From the NCBI RefSeq assembly GCF_001540865.1, contig NC_033621.1:9721277-9785276 (forward strand): DNA of 64,000 nt, given 5' to 3'. The DNA comes from Ananas comosus. Its lineage: Eukaryota; Streptophyta; Magnoliopsida; Poales; Bromeliaceae. How positions within the stretch are numbered: position 1 is the first letter of the stretch; every line of letters begins with the position of its first letter. Below the pieces are notes generated by a model. The model did no database searches, was not told the DNA's origin, and saw nothing but the letters and a program-made list of their open reading frames with translations. Positions 51,442-59,280 of this stretch are shown one piece after another. Made by a program: the position numbers and the translations under genes.

Positions 51442-52255
51442 ATTAGGCTACTATACTATCTATAGTACCGGAGCTCCGGTACTATAGTCTTGTTTTCGAT
51501 CTTATGGTGTTCAAATTAACGATCCACACCGTTAAATATGATCTAAGGTATATGAAGTTCCTAGGAATAAAATTTTAGTTTTTTTCGACATCGTTTACTT
51601 AGTAAATAAATTATGTCAAAATGAACGGTGGAAATTGAATAATCTTTAAAATTTAAGCATAGAACTTTTAAATTCAAGATCAAGAATGTTAACCTTAATC
51701 TAGATAGTTTAAAGTATTTTCTATCAAAATTTGAAGAAATTTAGATTCTTCTACACTATTAAACTCCAAACTCGCCATAGTAGCCATTGAAAATTGACAA
51801 TTTTGAAATGGTTTGATCATAAAGTAAACTGTTAAATATAAAATTATATAAACACCGTTCTCTAACAGCTTAAGCTTTTAGAGTACAACGGTTGTTTCAC
51901 ATGGTATCAGAGCAGAAGGTCTTGAGTTCAAGTCATGCCAGGCCCCAGCATAATTAATTTCCTCCCATTTAATTCAAGTCCACGTCATGGGCTTTGCAAA
52001 AAGTCTCGAGCCCAGACGTGAGGGGGAGTGTTAAATATAAAACTATATAAACACCATTCTCTAACAGCTTAAGCTTTTAGAGTACAACGGTTGTTTCACA
52101 TAAACTATGTCGAAAAAATATAAAATTTTATTTCTAAAAACTTTAAATACCCTAAGTCAGTTTTAACGGTGTGGATCGTTGATTTGAACACCCTAAAATC
52201 GAAAACGGGACTATAGTACCGGAGCCCCGGTACTATAGATAGTATAGGAGACTAG

Positions 52256-52303
<48 letters not shown>

Positions 52304-54754
52304 CTAGGCTGGAATACTATTAATAGCACCAGTGACTTGGTGCTATTAAGTTTTCTGCCCTTAGATTAAAAGATGTGCGGTTAGGATGATGTGGGCCCCC
52401 TAGGATTGAGTGGATAGTTGATTGAATAGTATAATCGAATGGATGAAAATGATAAAATAGGTAAATCTGTCGAACAATGCAAAAAAATAAAAGAGGTACT
52501 TCTCAATTTCATATATATATATGAAAAATGCAAAAAAATAAAGAAAAGAAAAATAACCGAAATAATAAAACGATCTGTCAAACAACTTACCAATCCAATC
52601 CATTGCATGCACCTTAAAACCATGATCATTTAGTTTCCTTGCAAAATGATCATATCTGCCACTGTTACATCAACAAGAGAAACATGACATATGTCGCCTC
52701 TTATCAACTACTAAAGCAAATGAAGAGTGGATGATAAAAACATCTTTCGGTGAAAAGACCAAACTAGCATACCTGTGCTCATTCAAACCATGCAAAAGAA
52801 CAACAAGACCCCTGCATGGTAATAACAAAAAGAAATCAGTAACTACATTAAAGTAAAGCTGGTAGTTCCAGCAATTAAAATTTAAATCAGTAACTACATT
52901 AAATTAAAGCTGGTAGTACCATCAATTAAAATTTAAATTACCAATGTGGTCCAACTAGACAATAGCGATATTAAGGTCAACTGAGCCTTATTTAGATCCA
53001 AGTAGGTCTGCAATTGAGTATATTTGACTCAGTGAGTTATTCTGGTGCATCCTTGGCTCTTCATAGAATAAGTGACAACATTAATCAGTCACCATCCAAC
53101 ATTAACCAGGATCAAGTCACACAACTCATTGTCGATTCTGACAATTCAATTACGCGTGATCCTTGTCAATATTGATTACCTTAAGATTCGTACTGTTTTG
53201 ACCCTGAATCGAACAGAACCATAGGATTCAAATCGTGCACCATACAATTGTGGTAACCATATGATTAATATGCACAATTTCACTGATTCAATGGATAATC
53301 AAATATCCATTTTTTAAGGGATGGGAAAAAAAAAACTTGACTCACATGAAGTATCCAGCATTGCGAAATGGTAATAAGAATGAAGGTTAATAGTTTCAAA
53401 ATGTTTTCTTGTGTTTTAAATTTCGAAAATTGTGTTATGCCCACCCGATATCGTAATTTATAATTCGAATAAGAAAAAATTGGAATATTTTATAATTAGT
53501 TCCAACACTTCCACGACCACCCAGAGTAGAAAAATCTTCTGTTTCACTGTAGAAAGGAGAAAGGAACAAATAGTAAGAAATAAAAGGCATGTAGAATATG
53601 TGAAACCCCTTTTGGCTAAAGCAAATGGAGGTTAGCATTTCAAAACACATTTGCCTTAGCTTAACTTTCCAAATTTGAATTTCGTTTAATACTACATTTA
53701 TTTTTTTAAGCATACTTTATGTACGAGAAATCCCTTCTTTCTGAGACGATACTATGGATCGTTAGCGCTAACCAACTATCCCAAAAGCACGAGCTAATAG
53801 AAAAGATGCACCCATCACACTTAGGGGCTTCGACCTGACTCAATCCGCCTGGACGTTAGGTCGATTGTTGGGTCCACTATCGTTAGCTCTATTGTAGACC
53901 GCAGCTCCACTCAACTTATTAGGCTCATCCAATCCAACTTATTATTCTCCTGGGTCTATTATCACAGGACAGGAATTTGAAACTATTTTACCCAATAATA
54001 AATAGCCAATAGATACGACAATGAATTGAATTATTAGGATAACAAAATAATAAAACAAGTTTTCATAACATTAGAAATTCAGATATAAAAAAGGCTTTTA
54101 AGTTTTTATAAAGGCCTAAAAGCACATAACCTATCTGAGCTATAAATTTTGAAATGTTGAGTAGCCAACTCGAAATGATCCATAATTCAGATAAGGTTTG
54201 TTCAATTTTACCTATACTGAATTACAAAATGGGCAACAAAATTAAATTTTAAAGAGAAGAACGTACTTTGTCTTAACATTGAGGGGAGCCCAAGATTGGG
54301 TGAAGAGAGTCTCCCCCCTAGCCGTCCCCATGAGGGCGAAGTCCCTCCGACACCTCCCCTCCTCCCTCTCCTCCCTCTCCGCCGCCACCCTCACCCTCCG
54401 CACCGCCGCCGCCCTCCTCGCCGCCGCCTCCTGCTCCCTCTGCCTCCTCTTCGCCACCATTGCCGCCGGAACCCTCACCACCACCGTCGCCGCAGCCGCT
54501 CCCCCCTTTTTCCCTCCGCCGCCGCCGCCGCTCGTCGACACCGCCGCCCCCTCCTCCCCCGTCGCCGCCGCGGCCGCCGCCGACGACGGCGAGGACGAGG
54601 AGGGCACGAACCTCGGCCATCGCCGGAACGGGAGGAGCACGAAGAGCACCGCGGCGCGGAGGAGGAGGAGGAGGGAGACGAGGGCGCTGAGGCGCCCGCT
54701 CACGCCCGACGCCAACATCAACGGCTCCGAGGGCTTCGTCGACGGATCCACCAT
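36792..54754 (-). CDS. Alpha/beta-hydrolase, plant monoacylglycerol-lipase type, seven exons (first exon copy A)
   Basis: Serine hydrolase of the MAGL-like family, predicted to cleave monoacylglycerol or lysolipid esters. Exons (minus): 54,267-54,754 (ATG at 54,754; membrane-like LVSLLLLLRAAVLFVLLPF, then FTQSWAPL); 52,773-52,811 (LVVLLHGLNEHS); 52,591-52,661 (RYDHFARKL, HAMDWIG); 38,342-38,406 (HGGSDGLHGYV); exon 5 ending 37,789 (nucleophile GHSTG); 37,596-37,688 (SPAIHVQPTHP); 36,792-37,193 (HGTADLVTDPEGS acid, GLLHDLL histidine). All triad blocks are present and phases agree, except exon 5: from the expected acceptor (37,876) it is 88 bp and 2 bp short in a GAGAG run, giving a premature stop early in exon 6. 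An AG four bases on (exon from 37,872, 84 bp) restores a 413-residue frame. Intron 3 is 14.2 kb of nested transposons. AATAAA (minus) lies at about 36,550. Confidence 0.85.
38407..40314 (-). other. MAGL-like gene intron 3, part not occupied by defined transposons
   Basis: AT-rich non-coding. The tandem words 'ttttaaaaatcaccatagaa' and 'ttctaaaaatcaccata' lie at 39,190-39,232. No gene seen. Confidence 0.7.
39937..40299. repeat. 98-bp exact direct duplication spanning a single N
   Basis: 39,937-40,034 is identical to 40,202-40,299; the second copy starts right after the N at 40,201, which follows a run of eight G. Typical of an imperfectly closed assembly gap. Confidence 0.85.
40649..41133. 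mobile_element. hAT MITE with 8-bp TSD, rich in (TTCGGG)n, inside copia 3' LTR
   Basis: Termini TAGGGATGTCAACGGGT and, inverted, TAGGGATGTCAATGGGT. The target duplication GGAAGATC at 40,641-40,648 and 41,134-41,141 is exact. The body is a fold-back of CGGGTTCGGGTT arrays, AACCCGAACCCG on the other arm. The 5' LTR of the copia lacks it, which gives the empty-site comparison. Confidence 0.9.
41590..42031 (-). pseudogene. Copia RNase H domain, broken
   Basis: Two frames: GFIDSDHAGCGEIRKSTMGY with TLSSTEAEYV (41,840-42,031), then VVHCDNQSAIHLAKN, KHIDVCFYFIR and the C-terminal SDMLTKI block (41,603-41,830). These are the standard catalytic blocks of copia RNase H, separated by a frameshift or stop near 41,835. 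Confidence 0.85.
42032..42523 (-). pseudogene. Copia reverse transcriptase, 3' half (downstream of hAT insertion)
   Basis: Starts in the catalytic box as VDDILIANND, then LGEAKKILGMQI, LSLLGYISKVLERF and VGSLMYAMVCSRLDIAYA. The N-terminal half lies beyond the hAT element at 42,524-43,924; the YVDD box itself is split by the insertion. Confidence 0.85.
42524..43924 (-). mobile_element. hAT element, 1401 bp, inserted in copia RT, TSD ATCCACAT
   Basis: Inverted ends CAAGGTTTAAA; exact 8-bp target duplication ATCCACAT at 42,516-42,523 and 43,925-43,932. The subterminal regions are rich in GTGCCG/CGGCAC words. It contains the minus-strand open frame at 43,013-43,460. No full hAT transposase is present, so a deletion derivative. 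Confidence 0.9.
43013..43470 (-). pseudogene. Unidentified open frame in hAT element, possible transposase tail
   Basis: About 150 codons on the minus strand, continuous through DRRKDKRSSQQDYGKMRES, DYDASIRGTQSEFQ, a Ser/Tyr-rich segment (TYAYPYYDSSISYNPFPYG) and stop at 43,010-43,012. Hydrophilic N-part, Tyr/Ser-rich tail. Its position near the right half of a hAT deletion derivative suggests the C-terminal tail of the parental transposase; no hATC dimerisation motif is visible. No start codon is evident, and upstream sequence is A/K-rich. Function not assigned. Confidence 0.4.
43925..44361 (-). pseudogene. Copia reverse transcriptase, 5' half
   Basis: Minus strand: LDLELEQLDIKTAFSHADLDEKIYV (44,140-44,230, first catalytic Asp in DIKTAF), then MYGLKQVFRQWYEKFDSFM and DSFTILLLYVD (43,933-44,077), ending at the hAT insertion. 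A frameshift lies at about 44,100. Confidence 0.85.
44486..44854 (-). pseudogene. Copia integrase-RT linker
   Basis: An acidic spacer ending with LRRSTRPHKPIQQYSPS, the R-x-S-x-R-x-x-x-P-P-x-x-Y-like block that precedes copia reverse transcriptases. Confidence 0.7.
45076..45535 (-). pseudogene. Copia integrase core, frameshifted
   Basis: HKKGKLLELVYSNVCGPFNIESLG and YYVTFLDDYSRKRWIY (first catalytic Asp in the DD block), then in another frame MQTDNGCEFCSSAFDDFC and GIIERTNQTILER (catalytic Asp and Glu). Confidence 0.85.
45714..46202 (-). pseudogene. Copia protease region
   Basis: WILDYGAFFHIC stands where copia proteases have WxxDSGAxxH, so the catalytic DSG has become DYG. KNLISARQLDDFG follows, the usual block before the GAG-pre-integrase domain. 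Confidence 0.8.
46192..46870 (-). pseudogene. Copia gag with CCHC knuckle remnant
   Basis: TAFELWETLEQSFEQPS and KMHAMKRLFLLKMQEG (46,560-46,720) match copia gag. It ends with LTCWYCKKMGRVRNGC (46,195-46,245), a knuckle in which the His is replaced (CxxC...RxxxC). Split by a frameshift near 46,530. Confidence 0.8.
47607..48522. other. Intron 3 remainder with a C-rich, CCACCA-rich tract
   Basis: The stretch 47,985-48,200 is CT/CCA-rich (Pro/Ser open frames). A plus-strand frame at 48,250-48,543 resembles nothing I know. No gene called. Confidence 0.5.
48531..49452. mobile_element. hAT-type element, 922 bp, TSD GCTGCAAG, GC-rich cargo
   Basis: Ends CTTAGTTAGTTAATTCG and, inverted, CATAGTTAGTTAATTCGG, with an exact 8-bp duplication at 48,523-48,530 and 49,453-49,460. 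The arms carry TTCGCGAATAATTCGCG-like and TCCGAATTATAC-like palindromic words. A GC-rich block at 48,705-48,970 (TCGTCGCCGCTC repeats) stands out from the AT-rich body and may be captured host sequence. Confidence 0.85.
49461..50785. other. Intron 3 remainder, AT-rich, no recognised feature
   Basis: Non-coding. A phrase like 'gaatccactagagttatagg' with 'aactctatgaaattttttaa' at 50,410-50,500 looks like a decayed TIR-element end (compare 29,420-29,500). Confidence 0.5.
50811..51383. mobile_element. Fold-back element FB1 (near-complete long inverted repeat)
   Basis: The left arm 50,811-51,010 and right arm 51,190-51,383 are reverse complements with few mismatches. Ends GAGTAGGGCTG(C/T)TGTGCTC; a nested palindrome GGAGCACGGAGG/CCTCCGTGCTCC is repeated at each end. 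Bordered by (TA)n on the left and (CT)n then (TA)n on the right. No coding. Confidence 0.85.
51380..51440. repeat. (CT)n(TA)n(GA)n microsatellite between FB1 and FB2
   Basis: Pure dinucleotide runs joining the two fold-back elements. Confidence 0.95.
51440..52258. mobile_element. Fold-back element FB2, interrupted by a miniature TRIM
   Basis: Arms starting GAATTAGGCTACTATACTAT and, inverted, GAGCTAGTCTCCTATACTAT share the palindromic core CTATAGTACCGGAGCTCCGG and 'aacgatccacaccgtta'. The centre is split by the 271-bp TRIM. Flanked by GA and TA microsatellites. Confidence 0.85.
51830..52100 (+). mobile_element. SMART-like TRIM, 271 bp, 72-bp LTRs, TSD TAAAC
   Basis: The LTRs at 51,830-51,901 and 52,029-52,100 differ at two positions and run TGTTAAATATAAA...GTTGTTTCACA. 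They enclose 127 bp with a perfect initiator-Met primer site TGGTATCAGAGC (51,902-51,913) and a polypurine tract GAGGGGGAG (52,020-52,028). Flanks TAAAC at 51,825-51,829 and 52,101-52,105 are identical. It encodes nothing and must be mobilised in trans. A decayed relative is visible at about 28,520-28,690. Confidence 0.93.
52259..52300. repeat. (TA)n microsatellite between FB2 and FB3
   Basis: About 21 TA units. Confidence 0.95.
52301..52495. mobile_element. Fold-back element FB3, left arm only
   Basis: Starts GAACTAGGCTGGAATACTAT directly after a 42-bp TA run, with inner hairpin ATAGCACCA/TGGTGCTAT (52,324-52,347). No matching right arm was found before the splice donor of exon 3 at 52,590. 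Confidence 0.65.
52812..53978 (-). other. MAGL-like gene intron 1, unoccupied part
   Basis: AT-rich non-coding. The phrase 'aaatcagtaactacattaaa' with 'taaagctggtagt' is repeated at 52,832-52,870 and 52,884-52,930. No gene seen. Confidence 0.7.
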
Positions 54755-55624
54755 CGTTTTACAGGGCGAAAAAATCGGAGGTAACAATTCCAACCCTTCC
54801 ACACGCCTCCCCACCCCAAGAAAAAAAAAAAAATTGCAAATTTTGCTGCGTTCTTCGACGAATTCCGATCGTTAATTACACTAAATCGAAGAGAAATTTC
54901 GAAATTAGGGATCTAATTTACAAAAATCGGATTGAGATTAGGGTTAGGGTTTGGCGGTGTTCGTGTTTGGGCAAGGAAAAGAGAAAATTTCGATTCGCCT
55001 CGGTGTTTATATGGCTTCGTCGCGGCTCTTCCCGGAGAGGAGGGGAGAGAACGACACGAACCTACTAGTTCCTAGGAGTATACTAATTACACCGGTAATT
55101 GGGACTCCGGTTTCGGACTCCACGCGTGGCATGTTTTCAACCTCAAATTTTTAGAAGTTACTTGTGGGGCCCAGTTTACGCTACGGGTGTGTATTTCGGT
55201 GTCTGAATGTTTAGTCGAATTAGTCGTGTATAAAAAACAAAAAAAAAAAAAAAAAAGATAATGCGCCACTTTTCTTTGTCGGACTTATGAGAAACGTGAG
55301 GCGGTGAGTGCGACACGTGTCGGAGAAAGAAAGGCCCATCGTGCTACGTGGCGGGAAGCGGCGGGTCGCAGCCGCGGATTTTAGGAGGGCGAGGTCGAAA
55401 CTCCGCATTGGTCGGCGATATGTCGCTGTTACACCGAAGAAAAACCTGTACATCGCCGTAGTTATTGTCGTTGTCTTTTTTGGGGTTAATAATTAATTGC
55501 ACCGTTCCTTCCCAACTTCTTCTTCTTCTTCTGTTTTTTCTTTTTTCTTTTTTCTTTTTCTTTTTTTTTTGTTGGGGGGTAAACATTCAATACCCACTTT
55601 AGTACTCTGTAATTTAAAGTGTAT
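53979..55624 (-). repeat. Tandem segmental duplication, copy A (promoter plus first exon)
   Basis: Begins 'gaaactattttacccaata' and ends within a CTCTGTAATTTAAAGTGTAT repeat at the single N. Matches 55,626-57,360 throughout, with scattered substitutions and a deletion of roughly 100 bp near 54,120. Confidence 0.85.
54938..55012 (-). promoter_or_regulatory. Putative core promoter of first exon A: TATA box and telobox
   Basis: On the minus strand ATATAAA (55,006-55,012) lies about 250 bp before the ATG. A double telobox AAACCCTAACCCTAA (54,938-54,952) lies downstream, in the presumed leader. Both are kept in copy B. Confidence 0.5.
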
Positions 55625-56024
55625 NGAAACTATTTTACCCAATAATAAATAGCCAATAGATACGACAATGAATTGAATTATTAGGACAACAAAATAATAA
55701 AACAAGTCTTCCTAACATTACAAATTCAGAAATAAAAAAGGCTTTTAAGTTTTTGTAAAGGCTTAAATGTATATAATTTATCTGAACTATAAACCATTTT
55801 GAGTTGACTACCGAACTATGAACGACGTATTCAAAAATTGAAGTCAAAATGCCGTTAACCATCTCAAATCAAACAAACTAAAAGATTGGATTAAAAAATT
55901 AAAATTTTGAAACGTTGAGCAGCCAACTCAAAATGATCCATAATTCAGATAAGGTTTGTTCAATTTTACCTATACTGAATTACAAAATGGGCAATAAAAT
56001 TAAATTTTAAAGAGAAGAACGTAC

Positions 56025-56515
56025 TTTGTCTTAACATGGAGGGGAGCCCAAGATTGGGTGAAGAGCGTCTCCCCCCTCGCCGTCCCCATGAGGGCGAAGT
56101 CCCTCCGACACCTCCCCTCCTCCCTCTCCTCCCTCTCCGCCGCCGCCCTCACCCTCCGCACCGCCGCCGCCCTCCTTACCGCCGCCTCCTGCTCCCTCTG
56201 CCTCCTCTTCGCCACCATCGCCGCCGGAACCCTCACCACCACCGCCGCTGCAGCCGCTCCCCCCTTTTTCCCTCCGCCGCCGCCGCCGCCGCTCGTCGAC
56301 ACCGCCGCCCCCTCCTCCCCCGCCGCCGCCGCGGCCGCCGCCGACGACGGCGAGGACGAGGAGGGCACGAACCTCGGCCATCGCCGGACCGGGAGGAGCA
56401 CGAAGAGCACCGCGGCGCGGAGGAGGAGGAGGAGGGAGACGAGGGCGCTGAGGCGCCCGCTCACGCCCGACGCCAACATCAACGGCTCCGAGGGCTTCGT
56501 CGACGGATCCACCAT
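56025..56515 (-). CDS. Duplicate first exon (copy B) of the MAGL-like gene
   Basis: A second, intact version of the 5' coding exon lies 1.76 kb upstream of copy A, on the same strand, with its own ATG (56,515) and the same donor AAA/GTACGT (lower end 56,025). The protein differs from copy A by few substitutions (for example PLHVK for PLNVK) and one extra Gly. It ends in the same phase, so it could splice to the same exon 2, skipping copy A, and would serve as an alternative promoter and first exon. There is no second copy of exons 2-7 in the window. A single N (55,625) marks the junction between the two copies. Confidence 0.75.
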
Positions 56516-56694
56516 CGTTCTACAGGGCGAAAAAATCGGAGGTAACAATTCCAACCCTTCCACACGTCTCCCCACCCCAAGAAAAAAAATTTTTCAAATT
56601 TTGCTGCGTTCTTCGACGAATTCCGATCGTTAATTACACTAAATCGAAGCGAAATTTCGAAATTAGGAATCTAATTTACAAAATCGTATTGAGA

Positions 56695-56770
56695 TTAGGG
56701 TTAGGGTTTGGCGGTGTTCACGTTTGGGAAAGGAAAAGAGAATATTTCGATTCGCCTCGGTGTTTATATA
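56695..56770 (-). promoter_or_regulatory. Putative core promoter of first exon B: TATA box and telobox
   Basis: TATATAAA (minus, 56,763-56,770) and AAACCCTAACCCTAA (56,695-56,709), in the same arrangement as in copy A. Confidence 0.5.
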
Positions 56771-56832
56771 GCTTCGTCGCGGCTCTTCCCGGAGGGGGAG
56801 GGAGGTAACGACACGAACCTACTATTACCTGG

Positions 56833-56870
<38 letters not shown>

Positions 56871-57390
56871 TACACCGATTCTGGGGACTCCGGTTTCGGA
56901 CTCCACGCGTGGCATGTTTTCAGCCTCAAATTTTTAGAAGTTACTTGTGGGGCCCAGTTTGTGCTACGGGTGTGTATTTCGGTGTGTGAATGTTTGGTCG
57001 AATTAGTCGTGTAAAAAAAATAATAATAATAATGCGCCACTTTTCTTTGTCGGGCTTATGAGAAACGTGAGGCGGTGAGTGCGACACGTGTCGGAGAAAG
57101 AAAGGCCCATCGTTCTACGTGGCGGGAAGCGGCGGGTCGCAGCCGCGGATTTTAGGAGGGCGAGGTCGAAACTCCGCATTGGTCGGCGATATGTCGCTGT
57201 TACACCGAAGAAAAACCTGTACATCGCCGTAGTTATTGTCGTTGTCTTTTTTGGGGTTAATAATTAATTGCACCGTTCCTTCCCAACTTCTTCTTCTTCT
57301 TCTGTTTTTTATTTTTTTTTTTTTCTTTTTTTTTTTTTTGTTGGGGGTAAACATTCAATATCCACTTTAGTACTCTATAATTTAAAATAT

Positions 57391-58200
57391 ATTAATTTAA
57401 TTTTTTTTTTTTTTCGTCAGTCTTTTTTTAACTTTTCGTTAAATCATATACAAAAAACTTCACATACTCTACTCATAGTTTATCGAATATTTATTTTAGT
57501 ACTCTTTAATTTTAATTTTGTCATTGATTTAATTGATTTAATTAAAAAAATTAATGAAAGTAATAACAAAAAGAAAAAATAAAATCATAGGGTATAAAAG
57601 TAATGCACTTTAAACCATATGATATTAAAGTGAGAAAGTGCGAAACCACTGTAGTGATATTTGAAGTTTATCTTATTTTCTCTCACTTAAATTTATAATT
57701 ATTCTTTAGCTATTGAACTCCCAACTTCTATATTTTGGTAAATTTTAACTAGAAATGCAAACGAGACATATTTGCAGACTGCAAACCCGGCCCGCCTCCC
57801 ACTTCATTTTCGTGGCAGAATAAAAGATTTGACTTTTGTTGGCAATCAGCAAGTCTTTTTATTTTTATTCAAATTTAAATAAAAAATAATTACTTTTTCG
57901 TTATTTAGTTAAAATAAAATCAAAAAATAATAAAAGAATCATTACAGCAGCAACTATCTTTCAAATTAAAAAAAAAAAAAAAAAACTAAATAGAAAACTG
58001 CCCTAAAAATAAAAAATTGTTGAAGAATAAAGGAATCAGTTTGGACAATCTGGATGTAACAACTGTAAATTTGAATTTCAGAGTTAGTTGAATTCAAATT
58101 AGGTTTTTGAATTTTGAGGTTTATATTCAAAAACAGGAGTAGTGAGTGGGGGCCTATTTCCAGAAAACGTGTTTGATCGGTGATTTTGCTGATTAATGCA
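57391..58200. other. AT-rich upstream region of first exon B, no gene
   Basis: Contains an inverted unit of the CTTTAGTACTC family at 57,590-57,650 and A/T homopolymers. Short lysine- or phenylalanine-rich open frames are not credible. Confidence 0.6.
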
Positions 58201-58429
58201 CCTGTTGATGCCAAAATTGAAATTAGGCGGGAACGGTTGAGGAACGGTTGAGAAGTAGGGTGTAACTTCCACAATCATGGCTACACCACTCCCCCTACTA
58301 TTAAAAACCAACCAATAATGTGGGATGAGAAGACAGCATTATAAATAGTAACTTCGAAGCCTGTAATAGGGGTCTTTCTCTCCTCTGAACGAGAAGACCA
58401 CCGCATTTTCATATGAGTATTTGAATTGT

Positions 58430-58687
58430 TTCAAAATAGCCAAAATCCGGTGCTTTATGAGAATGCCGGAATCAGAGTTCGCCAAAATGACGTTTAATGG
58501 TATGCATTTTAAGATAAAAGACTATTTTGAAGATAAGTATTTTTCTAACCTATTTGATCTAGGTGTTCGAGTTGCCCAATATGAGCAATTCCGAAAGAAA
58601 AGTAAGGACGATCGGCTGCAATGGAGCCGATATAAAAATCAAAGCAAAGGCAATGAGAAATTCTTGATAGAAGAGCAATCGGTTTAA
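58430..58687 (+). pseudogene. Retrotransposon gag fragment
   Basis: PESEFAKMTFNGMHFKIKDY and DLGVRVAQYEQFRKK resemble the capsid segment of plant Ty3-type gag. A stop follows at about 58,685, and no protease or RT downstream. Upstream it fuses directly to LTR sequence, so the 5' half is deleted. Confidence 0.6.
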
Positions 58688-59203
58688 GAACAGCCGAGCC
58701 AATCGAGTAAAAGTGAAGAATCGGCTGATGAAGCCGAGGTATATGCGGCTGGAATGATAAAGAGTCGTTTTCTTTAAGCCGACCAAGACCGGCAAAATTA
58801 AAGCTTGAATCTCGGCTGTGTCATCGAGCCATCGATTTGGCACAAATAGTCATCTGAATATTCATTCGAAAGACTATTAGGGGGGGCATTGTTGATGCCA
58901 AAATTGAAATTAGGCAAGAATGGTTGAGGAACGGTTGAGAAGTGGGGTGTAACTTCCACAATCATGGCTACACCACTCCCCCCACTGCTAAAAATCGACC
59001 AATAATGTGGGCAGAAAAGATATCATTATAAATAGTAACTTCGAAGCCTGTAATAGGGGTCTTTCTCTCCCCTGAATGAGAAGACCACCGTATTTTCATA
59101 TCTTTCTTTTTCTGCATTTATCGTTTTCTAGGAGTAATCTACATGTAATCTTTTTTACCCGCATTTACTGCTTTCTTAGGAGTAGTTTTTAAGTTAGATC
59201 TCT

Positions 59204-59280
59204 GGAGTCTGTATGCCCCACGGGCACACTCTGTTGTAATCTAGATTTTCAGAGTCTGTATGCCCTTCGGGCACACTCTG
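59204..59280 (+). other. Two tandem stem-loops in the LTR (GTATGCCC / GGGCACAC)
   Basis: 59,204-59,233 and 59,251-59,280 are near-identical inverted repeats GAGTCTGTATGCCC-CAC or TTC-GGGCACACTCTG, 17 bp apart, inside the R/U5 part of the LTR. Confidence 0.8.

Larger units (their letters stand above)
55626..57390 (-). repeat. Tandem segmental duplication, copy B
   Basis: Same content and orientation as copy A, plus a longer (TA)n at 56,839-56,866 and a segment at about 55,745-55,900 missing from copy A. The differences argue for paralogous or allelic origin, not simple read duplication. Confidence 0.85.

Noticed and set aside
54279..54875. Long plus-strand open frames over MAGL-like first exon A (and 56,036-56,633 over exon B)
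   Set aside because: Shadow frames of GC-rich coding DNA on the opposite strand; the minus frame has family motifs, correct ATG context and matching splice phase.
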